A DNA stretch of 64,000 bases from Desulfovibrio litoralis DSM 11393 (GCF_900143255.1 NZ_FRDI01000004.1:161233-225232); one strand, 5' to 3'. Shown: positions 45,129 through 54,934, numbered from the stretch's first letter. The notes: generated from the letters alone by a model not told the origin. Numbers and translations are program-made.

Positions 45129-45635
45129 TTAAAATGGAGTATTAATCTTACGAGTTGTTTTTAAGTTCGCATAGTTCCATGAATTATGATAATATGACTC
45201 TTCGGCATAAACAGGTTCATCGCTACAAGCTCCGACATATAAGATTTTATCATCTTTAATGAGCCATTCCATGTCGTGCTCTTCTTCCCAGTTACATTCC
45301 ATAAACAGTTTTATTACCGTGCTGTTGTCTTTTGGGATATTTACGATTAGATCTTGGGGTTTAATATATTTTAGAATATCTCGTTTTGTTTCTAACTTTG
45401 GTGCCTCTGCTCCAATCGCATCACAAAAGTCATAACAATATAAAATGGAAAATTCACAAAGTTTATCAATGGTTTCAGGCTTCATATTGTTAAGTGCTAC
45501 GGCACATTTTTCAGCAAAATTAAAATCAGGAGCTTTTAAATCAATTGAGACATTAATGTCTGTATTAAATAATTTAAAAAAGGTTTGTCCTGTAAAATAA
45601 TATTGTTCTCGTTGAATATTTTTTATGACGCTCAT
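45129..45635 (-). CDS. Uncharacterised soluble protein
   Basis: 168 residues, no assigned family. It is rich in aromatic and acidic residues, with a C-terminal segment MEWLIKDDKILYVGAC that resembles small immunity-type or DUF6985-like proteins; this is a weak impression. There is no signal peptide or membrane segment. GGAG precedes ATG 45635. It lies between a BOF protein and a membrane protein on the same strand. Confidence 0.65.
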   Translation of the reverse strand: MSVIKNIQREQYYFTGQTFFKLFNTDINVSIDLKAPDFNFAEKCAVALNNMKPETIDKLCEFSILYCYDFCDAIGAEAPKLETKRDILKYIKPQDLIVNIPKDNSTVIKLFMECNWEEEHDMEWLIKDDKILYVGACSDEPVYAEESYYHNSWNYANLKTTRKINTPF

Positions 45636-45670
45636 ATCAGTCTCCGTTATAATTATTCTGATTTATGATT

Positions 45671-46162
45671 TTACTTACTCTTACTTTTAACGACGCTCCA
45701 AAGTTTTCGCAAAACTGTGTAGGTCAGTAATAAGATAAACAGGATTATTCCTTGAAGAATAAAAAGAATTTGAATTTCCTGTTCGCCTGTTGTGTATATT
45801 TTATCTGCTTTAATAACAGGGTTCCAAGGGTCATGTTCCGACACCCGATCTTTACCGATAACTGTTCCCGTAAAAACATAGATAGGGTAAACAGGTTGAA
45901 AGTTCAAGAAAAGTGGAATGGCACGTTCACGTCGTTCTTCAAGATAGGCTTCTGTTGTATCAAAATCATACTGTTTAAGCTCTTCGGGGATAGACGCATC
46001 AATATGCTTTTGTCCCCATATAATATGCACATCAGGGCAGGTGCAGGATTGCGTCTCGGCTATAATTTTATCCTGTACAAAATATAACCCCCAAAGGATT
46101 TGCGGAATTATTAGTATGATAAATAATAGAAAAAAACGTAAGAAAAAACGCAATAGCTTCAT
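45671..46162 (-). CDS. Uncharacterised membrane protein with external domain
   Basis: 163 residues with an N-terminal helix (about 8-29), a hydrophilic domain of about 90 residues containing CTCPDVHIIWGQKHID, and a C-terminal helix (about 129-150). The layout suggests an extracytoplasmic domain tethered at both ends. AGGAT upstream supports ATG 46162. No family recognised. Confidence 0.65.
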   Translation of the reverse strand: MKLLRFFLRFFLLFIILIIPQILWGLYFVQDKIIAETQSCTCPDVHIIWGQKHIDASIPEELKQYDFDTTEAYLEERRERAIPLFLNFQPVYPIYVFTGTVIGKDRVSEHDPWNPVIKADKIYTTGEQEIQILFILQGIILFILLLTYTVLRKLWSVVKSKSK

Positions 46163-46215
46163 GAAGTCATTAATCCTGATATTTTTGATATGAATGCCAC
46201 TATATTAATTTGTTG

Positions 46216-46854
46216 TTATTTTATAAAGATATTTTTTAGGTGAACTTTGAGCATTTCTTCCAGATTAATTGGCTCTTTATTTGAAAAAACGGTTTGCCAT
46301 ATTATTCCAAAAACTAGAGGAGCAACCAGAATTTGTGGATAGTCTGATAACTCTTTAACTTTTATTTCTTTATTATCATAAGCTTTTTTTAAAATATATC
46401 TATATTGATTTAAGATCGGTGTGATAAATTCTTGGTGATAAAAGGCGGTTAACTCAGGAAACAGTAACCCCTCTCTAATCAATAGCCTTAAGGCATCTCC
46501 GGCGTTAGTCGTTTGTAGTGTACCTAGAATATTGAGCATAATATTTTGTAATAATTCGTGGGCGTTTGTTTTGTGTCCTTCCGGCTGTTGAGCTTTTAAC
46601 TCATTTGTTTGAATTGTAGTGTTCAAAGTATTTAATACGAGTTTTATATTTTGCCTGATTACCTCTTCAAAGAGTGTATTTTTATTATTAAAATATAAAT
46701 AAATAGTGCCTTTGGCGACTCCCGCTTGTTTGGCAATATCTTCAATGCGTGTAGTATTAAAGCCTTTTTTTATAAATTCAGATAGGGCTGAATTTAAAAT
46801 CGCAACACGTTTAGCTTCAACTTTATTATCTTGGTTTAATTTGTTTTTATGCAT
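46216..46854 (-). CDS. TetR-family transcriptional repressor
   Basis: 212 residues with an N-terminal helix-turn-helix (about 20-65, TRIEDIAKQAGVAKGTIYLYF) typical of TetR/AcrR. It is the last gene of an exporter cluster (membrane fusion protein, ATPase, permease), 29 bases after the permease stop codon, the arrangement of the CecR-YbhGFSR type. Its likely operator is the ACTGACTGGTCAGT palindrome at 50013-50026 at the promoter of that cluster, giving autoregulation. Confidence 0.9.
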   Translation of the reverse strand: MHKNKLNQDNKVEAKRVAILNSALSEFIKKGFNTTRIEDIAKQAGVAKGTIYLYFNNKNTLFEEVIRQNIKLVLNTLNTTIQTNELKAQQPEGHKTNAHELLQNIMLNILGTLQTTNAGDALRLLIREGLLFPELTAFYHQEFITPILNQYRYILKKAYDNKEIKVKELSDYPQILVAPLVFGIIWQTVFSNKEPINLEEMLKVHLKNIFIK

Positions 46855-46883
46855 TGTTTTAACTCTTTTAAATAATTATGTTT

Positions 46884-48023
46884 TTAATCTAAGGTTTTGC
46901 GAGAACGTAACACAGCAAAACTACACACTGTTATTACGATAATTGATAATGCTAAGAGACTAGGAGTCATATCGCTTAATTGTTGGTTTTTCAATAATGC
47001 TCCGCGTATTATTCTTAAAAAATGTGTACCCGGAATAAATGAGCCTATTTTTTGAGCCCAAAAAGGCATTCCGTAAAATGGAAAGGCAAACCCTGTTAAA
47101 AACATGGACGGCAACATATAAAACAAAGACATTTGCATGGCTTGAAGTTGGCTTTTGGCAAGAGTTGAGACAAGGTAACCTATCGCAAGATTGCCCAAAA
47201 TAAACAGAACAACTCCTATACTAAACGCTAGCCAAGCTCCAGAGCTGTTTGGCAAGGGCAAGTTAAATAAAAGTCTGGCAATACTTAAAGCGACAATAGT
47301 TTGAGCAAAGCCAACTAAAACATAGGGGCTTAGTTTACCAATCATGATTTCAACAGAAGTAGCGGGAGTAGATAAAAGGCTTTCCATTGTTCCACGTTCT
47401 ATTTCTCTAGTTACGGCGAGGGCGGTTTGCATTACTAAAGTCATAGTTAAAATTACACTCAACAAACCGGGAATTATATTAAAAGTTGTAATATTTTCAG
47501 GGTTATAAAGTTTATGTACAATAACTTCAAAGTCATTTTTTTGTGGGGGAAAACCAAGCTTGGCTCGTTCTTGGGTTAAGGCTTCTTGAGCTAAACCGTT
47601 GGCAGCCGAAATTGCCGAAGCGATAGTTGTAGGGTCGGCAGCATCAGCTTCTAAGAGAACTTGGGCTTTTTTTCTGTTAACAAAATTATAGGTGAAATCT
47701 TCGGGAATAGTGATTGCAAATTGTACTTTACCTTGTTTTAACAAGGCGTTTAGTTCAAGCTCAGATGTAACAACATGATCTATTTTAAAGTATTTTGTGT
47801 TTTCAAAGGCAGTAACAATAGATTTTGCGACTGAACTATAATCTTTAGATAATACAGCCGTCGGTAGGTGGTGTGGGTCGTTATTTATAGCATAACCAAA
47901 AACTAAAATTTGAATAACTGGCAAGAGTAAAATCATTGCATAAGTGGTGCGTTCTCTTTTTAGTTGTGTGAATTCTTTAGCTAAAACAGCGTAAATACGG
48001 TTTAATGATAAAAATTGGTTCAT
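46884..48023 (-). CDS. ABC-2 type exporter permease
   Basis: 379 residues with one N-terminal helix (about 25-45), a large extracytoplasmic domain, and five C-terminal helices in the YhhJ/YbhR pattern (EIERGTMESLLSTPATSVEIMIGK). Its ATG overlaps the ATPase stop codon (ATGA). The related ybh cluster has two permeases; here only one is present, so a homodimer is likely. Confidence 0.9.
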   Translation of the reverse strand: MNQFLSLNRIYAVLAKEFTQLKRERTTYAMILLLPVIQILVFGYAINNDPHHLPTAVLSKDYSSVAKSIVTAFENTKYFKIDHVVTSELELNALLKQGKVQFAITIPEDFTYNFVNRKKAQVLLEADAADPTTIASAISAANGLAQEALTQERAKLGFPPQKNDFEVIVHKLYNPENITTFNIIPGLLSVILTMTLVMQTALAVTREIERGTMESLLSTPATSVEIMIGKLSPYVLVGFAQTIVALSIARLLFNLPLPNSSGAWLAFSIGVVLFILGNLAIGYLVSTLAKSQLQAMQMSLFYMLPSMFLTGFAFPFYGMPFWAQKIGSFIPGTHFLRIIRGALLKNQQLSDMTPSLLALSIIVITVCSFAVLRSRKTLD

Positions 48024-49051
48024 TCTGAGTACCGATGATCCTTTTTGTCTGTCATAAAGTAAATAAAAACATCTTCCAGAGAGCTTTCTACTTCAGACCA
48101 TCTGTTTTTGTCAGTATGGCTATTGCTGATTGCTTTAAGTAATTTATCTCGATCTAGTCCGCTAATATGAAGTCTTTTGCCAAAAGCCGAAGCACTGATG
48201 ACTCCGTCTTGTTGTTGAAGGGTTTTGATTGTTTCGCCGCTACCCTCGCACTCAGCTTCAAAAGTAATCAGCTTTGATTGTTTGATAATTTCCTCACTGC
48301 TACCTCTTGCAATCAGTGAACCGTTTAAAATATAACCTATATCATGACAACGTTCGGCTTCGTCCATATAATGGGTAGAGACCAAAACGGTTAATCCACC
48401 TGTTGCCAAATCATGAATTTCGTCCCAAAAATCTCTTCTGGCTTTTGGGTCAACGCCCGCTGTGGGTTCGTCCAATAAAAGCAATTTAGGGTTGTGGAGG
48501 GTTGCAGTTGCAAGAGCCAAGCGTTGTTTCCAACCTCCGGATAAAGTTCCGGCAAGTTGTTTTCGTCTATCATATAACTTGAGTCTGTTTAGCGTGATGT
48601 TTACTTTGTCTTTATAGTTTGGCAGTTCGTGAATGCGTGCCATAAAAACTAAATTTTCTTCTATACTCAAATCATCATACAATGAAAATTTTTGAGTCAT
48701 ATAGCCTGTTTGGCGTTTAATTTGTTCTCTATCTTTTCTAAAGTTTAAACCTAAAACCTTACCTTCTCCGCTATCTGCTGTTAATAATCCACAAAGTAGG
48801 CGTAAAGTTGTTGTTTTTCCTGAACCGTTTGGTCCTAAAAAACCTGTAATGTGTCCTTTTTTTACTTCGATTGAAACGTTTTGCACAACGTGTTTTGTTC
48901 CAAAAGATTTATTCAAGTTATGAACATTAATGGCATAATTTGTGTTTTCAGGATTTTGTTCAGCATTTTGTTTAGTTGGAAGAGGACTGGGGTTTGGTTT
49001 TGAGTTTGTATTCATTGGTAAGCCGTTTTTATTTTGAGAGTGCAATTTCAA
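48020..49051 (-). CDS. ABC exporter ATP-binding protein
   Basis: 343 residues. Walker A GPNGSGKTT (73-81), signature LSGGWKQR, Walker B LLLLDEPTAGVDP. It has a long Asn/Pro-rich N-terminus of about 35 residues before the ABC core. Start is uncertain: TTG 49051 overlaps the upstream gene by 23 bases and lacks a strong site; ATG 49015 (residue 13) is the alternative and also lacks one. It works with the permease and the membrane fusion protein on either side. Confidence 0.9.
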   Translation of the reverse strand: MKLHSQNKNGLPMNTNSKPNPSPLPTKQNAEQNPENTNYAINVHNLNKSFGTKHVVQNVSIEVKKGHITGFLGPNGSGKTTTLRLLCGLLTADSGEGKVLGLNFRKDREQIKRQTGYMTQKFSLYDDLSIEENLVFMARIHELPNYKDKVNITLNRLKLYDRRKQLAGTLSGGWKQRLALATATLHNPKLLLLDEPTAGVDPKARRDFWDEIHDLATGGLTVLVSTHYMDEAERCHDIGYILNGSLIARGSSEEIIKQSKLITFEAECEGSGETIKTLQQQDGVISASAFGKRLHISGLDRDKLLKAISNSHTDKNRWSEVESSLEDVFIYFMTDKKDHRYSE

Positions 49052-49967
49052 TCGGTTGACCTGAGCTTAAATCTTTTATGTCATCAGGTTTTGCTTCTAT
49101 ACAAAATACTAATTTTTCACTGGTATTGAGGCTGTAGATAACGGGTGGCGTAAATTCTGGTTTTGGGGCGATATAATTTATTGTTGCCGAGCGAGTTTTG
49201 TCTGAGCCGATAATATTGAAATGAATCACCGTACCTGTTTGATATTTGGGTAAGTCTTTTGCTCCCACATAAAAACGCAGTTTTATATTATCATTTGGTA
49301 TAATGCTTAAAACAGCTTGATTGGCAACGCCCCATTCTCCTTGTTGAATAAAAACATCTTCAATCGTGCCTTGAACGGGGGAGACCGGGCTTAACTCCGC
49401 TTTATGGCGAAGAAGTATGTCTTTTTCTGCGAGTGCGTTATTTTTTTGGCTTTCTGCAATTTTTATATTGGCAGTAGCGGCTTCAACGTTTTTTGCCACA
49501 ACATTGTATTCTATCTTTGCACTTTTTGCGGCGATGCGCGCGTGATCTATGTTAATTTCAGAAACCGCACCTTTATTTTTTGCCAAAATATTTTTATAAC
49601 GCTGAAAATCTTGTTCCGTGCGTTCAGATTCCGCCAAGGCAATCGCCAAATTGTCTTTTGAACGTGCCAACATAGCTTTTTCCAACTCGATTTGTGCTTG
49701 ATGTTGGCTGATACTTGCCTCAACTTGTTGAATTTGTGCCGAGTTGGTGGTTTCGTCTAGGGAAAAAAGTTTTTGCCCGAGTTTAACGGGTTCTCCTTTT
49801 TTGACGTATAGAGATTTTAACTCTCCGGAAACAGGAGCCGCCATATAGATGGTTTCGACTGAAATATATCCCGTGAGAGCGTTGGGAATTTGATTCTGAG
49901 TTGTTCTATAAAAGTATATGCCGAGAATAATAAGAATAATCGGAACAAAAAGTATTTTTTTATTCAT
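49029..49967 (-). CDS. HlyD/EmrA-type membrane fusion protein
   Basis: 312 residues with one N-terminal helix (about 4-22), a biotinyl/lipoyl-like half (GELKSLYVKKGEPVKLGQKLF), a long coiled-coil hairpin (about 75-190) and a closing beta-barrel region. It bridges the inner-membrane ABC pump to an outer-membrane channel. AAGG precedes ATG 49967. First gene of the TetR-regulated exporter operon. Confidence 0.9.
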   Translation of the reverse strand: MNKKILFVPIILIILGIYFYRTTQNQIPNALTGYISVETIYMAAPVSGELKSLYVKKGEPVKLGQKLFSLDETTNSAQIQQVEASISQHQAQIELEKAMLARSKDNLAIALAESERTEQDFQRYKNILAKNKGAVSEINIDHARIAAKSAKIEYNVVAKNVEAATANIKIAESQKNNALAEKDILLRHKAELSPVSPVQGTIEDVFIQQGEWGVANQAVLSIIPNDNIKLRFYVGAKDLPKYQTGTVIHFNIIGSDKTRSATINYIAPKPEFTPPVIYSLNTSEKLVFCIEAKPDDIKDLSSGQPIEIALSK

Positions 49968-50012
49968 CAGAGACCTTCTTTACACTGTTTTATTGATTGC
50001 TTAATTAGAAAA

Positions 50013-50026
50013 ACTGACTGGTCAGT
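50013..50026. promoter_or_regulatory. Predicted TetR operator of the exporter operon
   Basis: ACTGAC-TG-GTCAGT is a palindrome with 6-bp arms lying directly downstream of the predicted -10 box, where repressor binding would block transcription. The sequence type is common for AcrR/TetR repressors. Confidence 0.7.
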
Positions 50027-50029
50027 CAT

Positions 50030-50058
50030 TTTATATAATGAAAGAAAGTGTCTGTCAA
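50030..50058 (-). promoter_or_regulatory. Sigma-70 promoter of the exporter operon
   Basis: On the minus strand TTGACA (50058-50053) and TATAAA (50035-50030) are separated by 17 bases, near consensus. The operator at 50013-50026 follows immediately. Confidence 0.8.
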
Positions 50059-50067
50059 TAAAAAGAT

Positions 50068-50297
50068 GAAACTATTGCATAATAATCTCAAAGAGCCTTC
50101 TTTTAGGAAGACACTCCAAAAAACAAGAATAGGGTAGTGTACTCGGGGCTTCGGGGGGGGGTATATCCTCGAAACAAAGATAAAATTTAATTTTTCTGTA
50201 AAAAGAGTGTTGCTGAGACCTAAGACGTTTTATTTTATGTAGATACAGAGTGTAAAACCATGATGAAAGAACGCAAAACGGAGCTTTGCAATTGTCT
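50068..50297 (-). repeat. MITE-like intergenic repeat, copy 5
   Basis: About 230 bp from GAAACTATTGC to GCAATTGTCT. It includes a run of nine G residues near 50153-50161. AAGAT occurs just outside both ends, a possible target duplication. It lies 33 bases beyond the stop codon of the ADP-ribosylglycohydrolase gene and 10 bases upstream of the exporter -35 box. Confidence 0.78.
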
Positions 50298-50330
50298 TAA
50301 GATGAAACAGACAAAATCTTTATTCTAAGA

Positions 50331-51134
50331 TTAATTTCTTTTTAACCAATGATTAAAGTCTGTTATAGCTTGTATAAGGCGTTTATCAAGCCGCAACAAA
50401 CATTGTTGCATAATATCTTCAGGTACACCGCCATAAAAAGCTTCGGCGATACTGCCTGTAATTGCCGCTATTGTGTCGCTGTCTCCGCCTAAAGAGACGG
50501 CTTTACGAATTGCATCTTCAAAATTGTTACTTTCCAAAAAAGCGATAATTGCTTGAGGTACAGACTCTTGGCAACTTTCAACATGAGTATATTGCGGGCG
50601 TATCTCTGCTAAACTGCGTTCAAGGTTATATTCGTAACGTAAAGTAATATATTGTTTAATCTCTGTTTGAGAAGCTCCCGTGCGAGCCATATATATAGCG
50701 GAAGCCGTGGCACAAGCCCCTTTAATTCCTTCCGAGTGGTTGTGGGTTATTTCAGCACTCAGCTTTGCATAATCTTCAACTGTTGCAAGGTCGTTATAAG
50801 CCCATGCGACTGGTGAAACCCGCATGGCAGAACCATTTCCATAGCTGTTGTAGGGCTTTCTGTCTTTGTTGCACAGCCATAAATAAAACTTTTGCCCATA
50901 ACCGACATTTGGAAACATATGACCATAAAGATGCATGGCTTGGATAATGTTTTCTTTTGTTTTTTCAATATTTCCAAAGCCTTTCATTATTCCGACGGCA
51001 ACGGCAACAGTCATAACGGTATCATCTGTAAATATTGACTTTTGTGTAAATAATGGAAACTCAGTTGTTTTGATGTTATTTACGGTAAATTCATAAGGAC
51101 TGCCGATAATATCACCTGCGATTGCTCCAAACAT
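50331..51134 (-). CDS. ADP-ribosylglycohydrolase family protein
   Basis: 267 residues of the DraG/ARH fold, which removes ADP-ribose from proteins or small molecules using two metals. GAIAGDIIGSPYE opens the protein, FTDDTVMTVAVA supplies metal-binding acids, and GGDSDTIAAITGSIAEA near the C-terminus completes the site. ATG 51134 is chosen because AAGGA is upstream; the frame extends 22 codons further into the MATE gene. No nitrogenase or toxin partner is nearby, so the target is unknown. Confidence 0.88.
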   Translation of the reverse strand: MFGAIAGDIIGSPYEFTVNNIKTTEFPLFTQKSIFTDDTVMTVAVAVGIMKGFGNIEKTKENIIQAMHLYGHMFPNVGYGQKFYLWLCNKDRKPYNSYGNGSAMRVSPVAWAYNDLATVEDYAKLSAEITHNHSEGIKGACATASAIYMARTGASQTEIKQYITLRYEYNLERSLAEIRPQYTHVESCQESVPQAIIAFLESNNFEDAIRKAVSLGGDSDTIAAITGSIAEAFYGGVPEDIMQQCLLRLDKRLIQAITDFNHWLKRN

Positions 51135-51157
51135 GCTGTTTTCCTTTTGTTGCTTTT

Positions 51158-52558
51158 TTATGTTGTTTTGTTTCCGCCACGTTGTGCAAATCTTGTCCAA
51201 TTTTTAAATAAAAAGATATATAAACAAAGACTTGATTGCACCATTTGAGAAATCAACATGGCAAAAAACACTCCCGAGGCGTTTTTCCAAATAATATGCC
51301 CCATGATATAGGCAAGGGGTAGGCGGACACACCAAATAGAAAAACTATTGGCATAAAATGGATAAATAGTTGCACCGGCACCGCTGAGTAAGCCTGTTAA
51401 AATCATGCTGGCAACGGTAAATGGCGTAGAAAGAATGTTAAATTTCAGATAATTCATACATTCTTGCATAACAGCGGGATCAGGGGCAACAAAGGCGGCT
51501 ATTGTTGGAACAAAAAACCATAATATTGCTGCAAAACTGCTCATTGTTCCACAACCAAGACCTAAGATTTTTAACCCGACTCTTTTGGCTTCAAGTTTTT
51601 TCCCTGCTCCGAGGCAATTTCCGATTAAGACGGCTCCGGTTAAGTTAAAAGCCAAAGCCGGCATGAATAACATTGATTCAACACGCATACCGGCGGTCAT
51701 TCCCGCCATAGCGGTTTCGCTGTTTTTCGGCAATGCGTTGGTTATTCCAATTAACACAAGGTAGCCGATTTGCCATAAAAGTTGCATTCCGGCAGAGGGT
51801 ATGGCAACTTTTATCAAATAAGGAAGAGCTGCTTTGTTCCAACGCCAACTGGCAATGGATTCGCTTTTAAATAATTGGAGTTTTATGAGCATTACAAAGT
51901 TAAAGACAGCTCCGGCAAAGACTGAAATTAAGCTTGCCCAAGCAATTGCGTTTGCCCCAAAAGCAGGCAATCCAAACCAACCAAGTCCAAAACCAAGATC
52001 TAAAAAGGCGTTGATCAAAAATACTATAAATGTAGTAATAAGTGGAAGATAAACGGCTTTGTATGCCCTAAAAACTGCGTTGCTCAAAACGAGTAAATAG
52101 TGGGCGGGTAATGCTAAAAGATAGATTTGCCAAAAGTTTTTTGTTGTGGGCATTAACTGGTCAGAAACATGCAACAAGTTTAGAAAAGTTTGTTGAAAGA
52201 TGATAGCAACAGGTAAGACCAAAAGACAAAAAACAAGCCCTAAACCTAACGATAGACCGGTATAACGAATTGCCCTTAGATTAAGTCTTGCACCGATAGC
52301 TTGGCTTATAGAGGCTACTGAGGCGTTTGCCAATGCCGTAGCGATTACTATAAGCACAAACTGACATTGTGTTACTATTCCGATTACTGCCTGAACATCG
52401 GGGCTGATACGTCCGGCAACAACCACATCGGTAAAACCAATACCAAAATGGAAAATAGTCATTAGTATTTGTGGAAAGGTTAAGTTCCAAATTTGTTTAA
52501 GACCAAGTTCTTGATTGGGGTTAAATGTTGTTTTGGTATTGGTAAATTTCTTTAACAT
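51158..52558 (-). CDS. MATE-family multidrug/sodium antiporter
   Basis: 466 residues with about 12 helices in two halves, starting with LGLKQIWNLTFPQILMT and containing the family's GIVTQCQFV and AMAGMTAGMRVE regions. It would export drugs or metabolites using an ion gradient. It starts eight bases after the lysA stop codon and lies directly before the ADP-ribosylglycohydrolase gene, so all three may be co-transcribed. Confidence 0.9.
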   Translation of the reverse strand: MLKKFTNTKTTFNPNQELGLKQIWNLTFPQILMTIFHFGIGFTDVVVAGRISPDVQAVIGIVTQCQFVLIVIATALANASVASISQAIGARLNLRAIRYTGLSLGLGLVFCLLVLPVAIIFQQTFLNLLHVSDQLMPTTKNFWQIYLLALPAHYLLVLSNAVFRAYKAVYLPLITTFIVFLINAFLDLGFGLGWFGLPAFGANAIAWASLISVFAGAVFNFVMLIKLQLFKSESIASWRWNKAALPYLIKVAIPSAGMQLLWQIGYLVLIGITNALPKNSETAMAGMTAGMRVESMLFMPALAFNLTGAVLIGNCLGAGKKLEAKRVGLKILGLGCGTMSSFAAILWFFVPTIAAFVAPDPAVMQECMNYLKFNILSTPFTVASMILTGLLSGAGATIYPFYANSFSIWCVRLPLAYIMGHIIWKNASGVFFAMLISQMVQSSLCLYIFLFKNWTRFAQRGGNKTT

Positions 52559-52566
52559 TTATTTTC

Positions 52567-53883
52567 TTAACTTATCACTGTATTAAGCAGAGTAGTTAAA
52601 TCTTTTGAGGGATTTTTTATTTCAATTGAATTAAACAAATCGGTGATACTTTGTCTTTTTCTAATAAGTTCCAATTTCCCTGAGCTTGTAATAAGAAGTT
52701 CGGCAGGACGCAGGCGCATATTATAATTTGAACTCATGGAAAAACCATAAGCCCCCGCATCTAACAAAGCAACAAGATCGCCCTCATTTATTTCCGGCAA
52801 ATTACGCATTTTTGCCAAAATATCTCCGCTTTCACAGATATTTCCCGTTATTGTTTGCGGAATAAACTCCACAGCCTCTTCTTTATCGTAATTTTCACGA
52901 AATACTTCTATTTCGTGATAGGCATCATAAAGCATGGGGCGGGCAAGAATATTAAACCCAATATCGGTTCCAACAAACGTTGTTTCGGCGTTTTGTTTGG
53001 TTGAATATACTGTTCCTAAAACCAAACCTGATTCCGCAGGAATATAACGCCCGGGTTCTATCATAAATGAGCCGTTATAGCCTGTTTTTTTGCGGAAACT
53101 TGTAAGAAGAGAATCAAGTTTTTCCCCTGTTTGTTTTAAATCAAGGCGTGGTTCTGAGGCGTGTTTATGATAAGGAATTCCAAAACCGCCTCCAAAATCA
53201 ATGATTTCAAGCTGTTTTAAATCGAGTTGTTCGGCAAAATCAAGCAACCATTCTACAGCTTGAAGGTAAGAACTTGGCTCCATAAACAAAGAGCCAATAT
53301 GTTGGTTTATGCCTGTAAGTTGTAGATTATATTCTTTTAAAATGTCTTGTACATCAGGAAGCTCATCGGGGTTGACTCCAAACTTGGTTTCTTTTCCTGC
53401 CGTGATAACTTTTTTATGGTGTCCTGCTCCTATTCCGGGATTAAAACGCAACATTACTTTTGAGTTTGGTGAAACTTTTCCAAACATTTCAAGTTGTGCC
53501 AGAGAATCAAGACCGATTATTTTACAATTTTTTGTTCCTAAGAGCATTTCTTCGCTTGAGATATTGTTAGAAACATAACTGATATGTTCTTTTGTGTATC
53601 CTGCGGCTAAGGCGGTACAAAGCTCGCCCGGAGACATTACATCAACGTCGATTCCTTCTTCTCGCATAATATTAAGCAAAAAAGGATTGCTGTTGGCTTT
53701 TGATGAATAACTGACGGTAAACTTTGAGTCTTTAGATAGGTTTTTAAAATCTCGACAGCGAGTTCTTAAAACATCTTCATTGTATACATAAAGAGGACTT
53801 AGATATTTTTTGATTAAATCAAAGGGGTTGTGTCCTTTAAAAAAATCTATTGAATCAGTATATGGTGCGAATAAACTTTGCAT
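52567..53883 (-). CDS. lysA: Diaminopimelate decarboxylase
   Basis: PLP enzyme making lysine from meso-diaminopimelate. 438 residues with the alanine-racemase-type barrel: the PLP lysine in SYSSKANSNPF, HIGS, FGGGFGIPY, EPGRYIPAESG and CESGDIL. ATG 53883 is chosen over the start nine codons earlier because AAAAGAG lies upstream at the right distance. It follows argB on the same strand. Confidence 0.92.
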   Translation of the reverse strand: MQSLFAPYTDSIDFFKGHNPFDLIKKYLSPLYVYNEDVLRTRCRDFKNLSKDSKFTVSYSSKANSNPFLLNIMREEGIDVDVMSPGELCTALAAGYTKEHISYVSNNISSEEMLLGTKNCKIIGLDSLAQLEMFGKVSPNSKVMLRFNPGIGAGHHKKVITAGKETKFGVNPDELPDVQDILKEYNLQLTGINQHIGSLFMEPSSYLQAVEWLLDFAEQLDLKQLEIIDFGGGFGIPYHKHASEPRLDLKQTGEKLDSLLTSFRKKTGYNGSFMIEPGRYIPAESGLVLGTVYSTKQNAETTFVGTDIGFNILARPMLYDAYHEIEVFRENYDKEEAVEFIPQTITGNICESGDILAKMRNLPEINEGDLVALLDAGAYGFSMSSNYNMRLRPAELLITSSGKLELIRKRQSITDLFNSIEIKNPSKDLTTLLNTVIS

Positions 53884-53997
53884 TGTTTTTCTCTTTTCAA
53901 TAAGCAACATGTTGCTTTTATTTGTGTTTTTATCGTTTTACTTGTGGGTTATAAAAGTAACTGAAATTATTCTTTTAATTTGCGAATAAAGCTGTGT

Positions 53998-54888
53998 TTA
54001 CGCTTTTTTACGAACAAGCTCCGTGCCTACGCCGTGGTCGGTAAAAAGCTCTAATAAGATGCCGTTTTCTACTCTTCCGTCAGTGATAATTACCTTTTCC
54101 ACTCCGTCTTGCAGGGCTTCTAAGGCACACTTTACTTTAGGAATCATACCACCTTGCAGAGTTCCGTCTTCAAATAAACTCAATACGCTTGAAATATCCA
54201 AAGAGTTAAGCAATTTTTTGTCTTTATCCATAATTCCGGCAACGTCTGTTAACAATAACAGTCGTTTGGCTTTTAAAGCCCCGGCAACCGCTCCGGCAAC
54301 GGCATCGGCATTAATATTATAAGTTTCGCCTTCTTCATCGCCGCCAACGGGAGCGATAACAGGAACATAGCTGTCTCGTAAAAGGGCATGAATCAGTTTG
54401 GTGTCGATAAACATAACTTCGCCGACTTTACCAAGATCAATAATTTCCGGTGCTTGGTGTGCTGGGTTGTGTATGACCATTTCCATTTTGCGTGCTTTAA
54501 TCATCTGTCCGTCTTTACCGGAAAGACCAACGGCTTTAACGCCACTTTGGTTAAGGGCGTTGACGATTTCTTTGTTTACTCTTCCGACTAAGACCATTTC
54601 AACAACATTCATGGTGGCATCATCGGTAACCCTTAAGCCTTGGCGAAAGGTAGAATTTATATTAAGCTGTTCAAGCATTTTTCCAATTTGAGGGCCACCA
54701 CCGTGAACGACCACAACGTTGATTCCCACATACTGCAATAAGGCAATATTTAAGGCAAAAGCTTTTTGCAAGGCTTCGTTTGTCATGGCGTGTCCGCCGT
54801 ATTTTATTACGATTGTTTCGCCTTTAAACTTGCGAATATAAGGTAAAAATTCCATTAATAATTTAGCTTGAGCTTGAATATTTTTCAT
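53998..54888 (-). CDS. argB: Acetylglutamate kinase
   Basis: Phosphorylates N-acetylglutamate in arginine synthesis. 296 residues with [26 protein letters not shown] and GGMIPK motifs of the amino-acid kinase fold; length fits the hexameric, arginine-inhibited type. AAGG lies before ATG 54888. It follows hslU by 46 bases. Confidence 0.96.
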   Translation of the reverse strand: MKNIQAQAKLLMEFLPYIRKFKGETIVIKYGGHAMTNEALQKAFALNIALLQYVGINVVVVHGGGPQIGKMLEQLNINSTFRQGLRVTDDATMNVVEMVLVGRVNKEIVNALNQSGVKAVGLSGKDGQMIKARKMEMVIHNPAHQAPEIIDLGKVGEVMFIDTKLIHALLRDSYVPVIAPVGGDEEGETYNINADAVAGAVAGALKAKRLLLLTDVAGIMDKDKKLLNSLDISSVLSLFEDGTLQGGMIPKVKCALEALQDGVEKVIITDGRVENGILLELFTDHGVGTELVRKKA

Positions 54889-54934
54889 ACCTTTATCCTT
54901 TTTTGAGAGGTTGGGTTGATAAGAGTTTTGTTTT

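Noticed and set aside
53884-53997. Lysine riboswitch before lysA
   Set aside because: The 114-base gap is too short for the lysine aptamer and shows none of its conserved stems.
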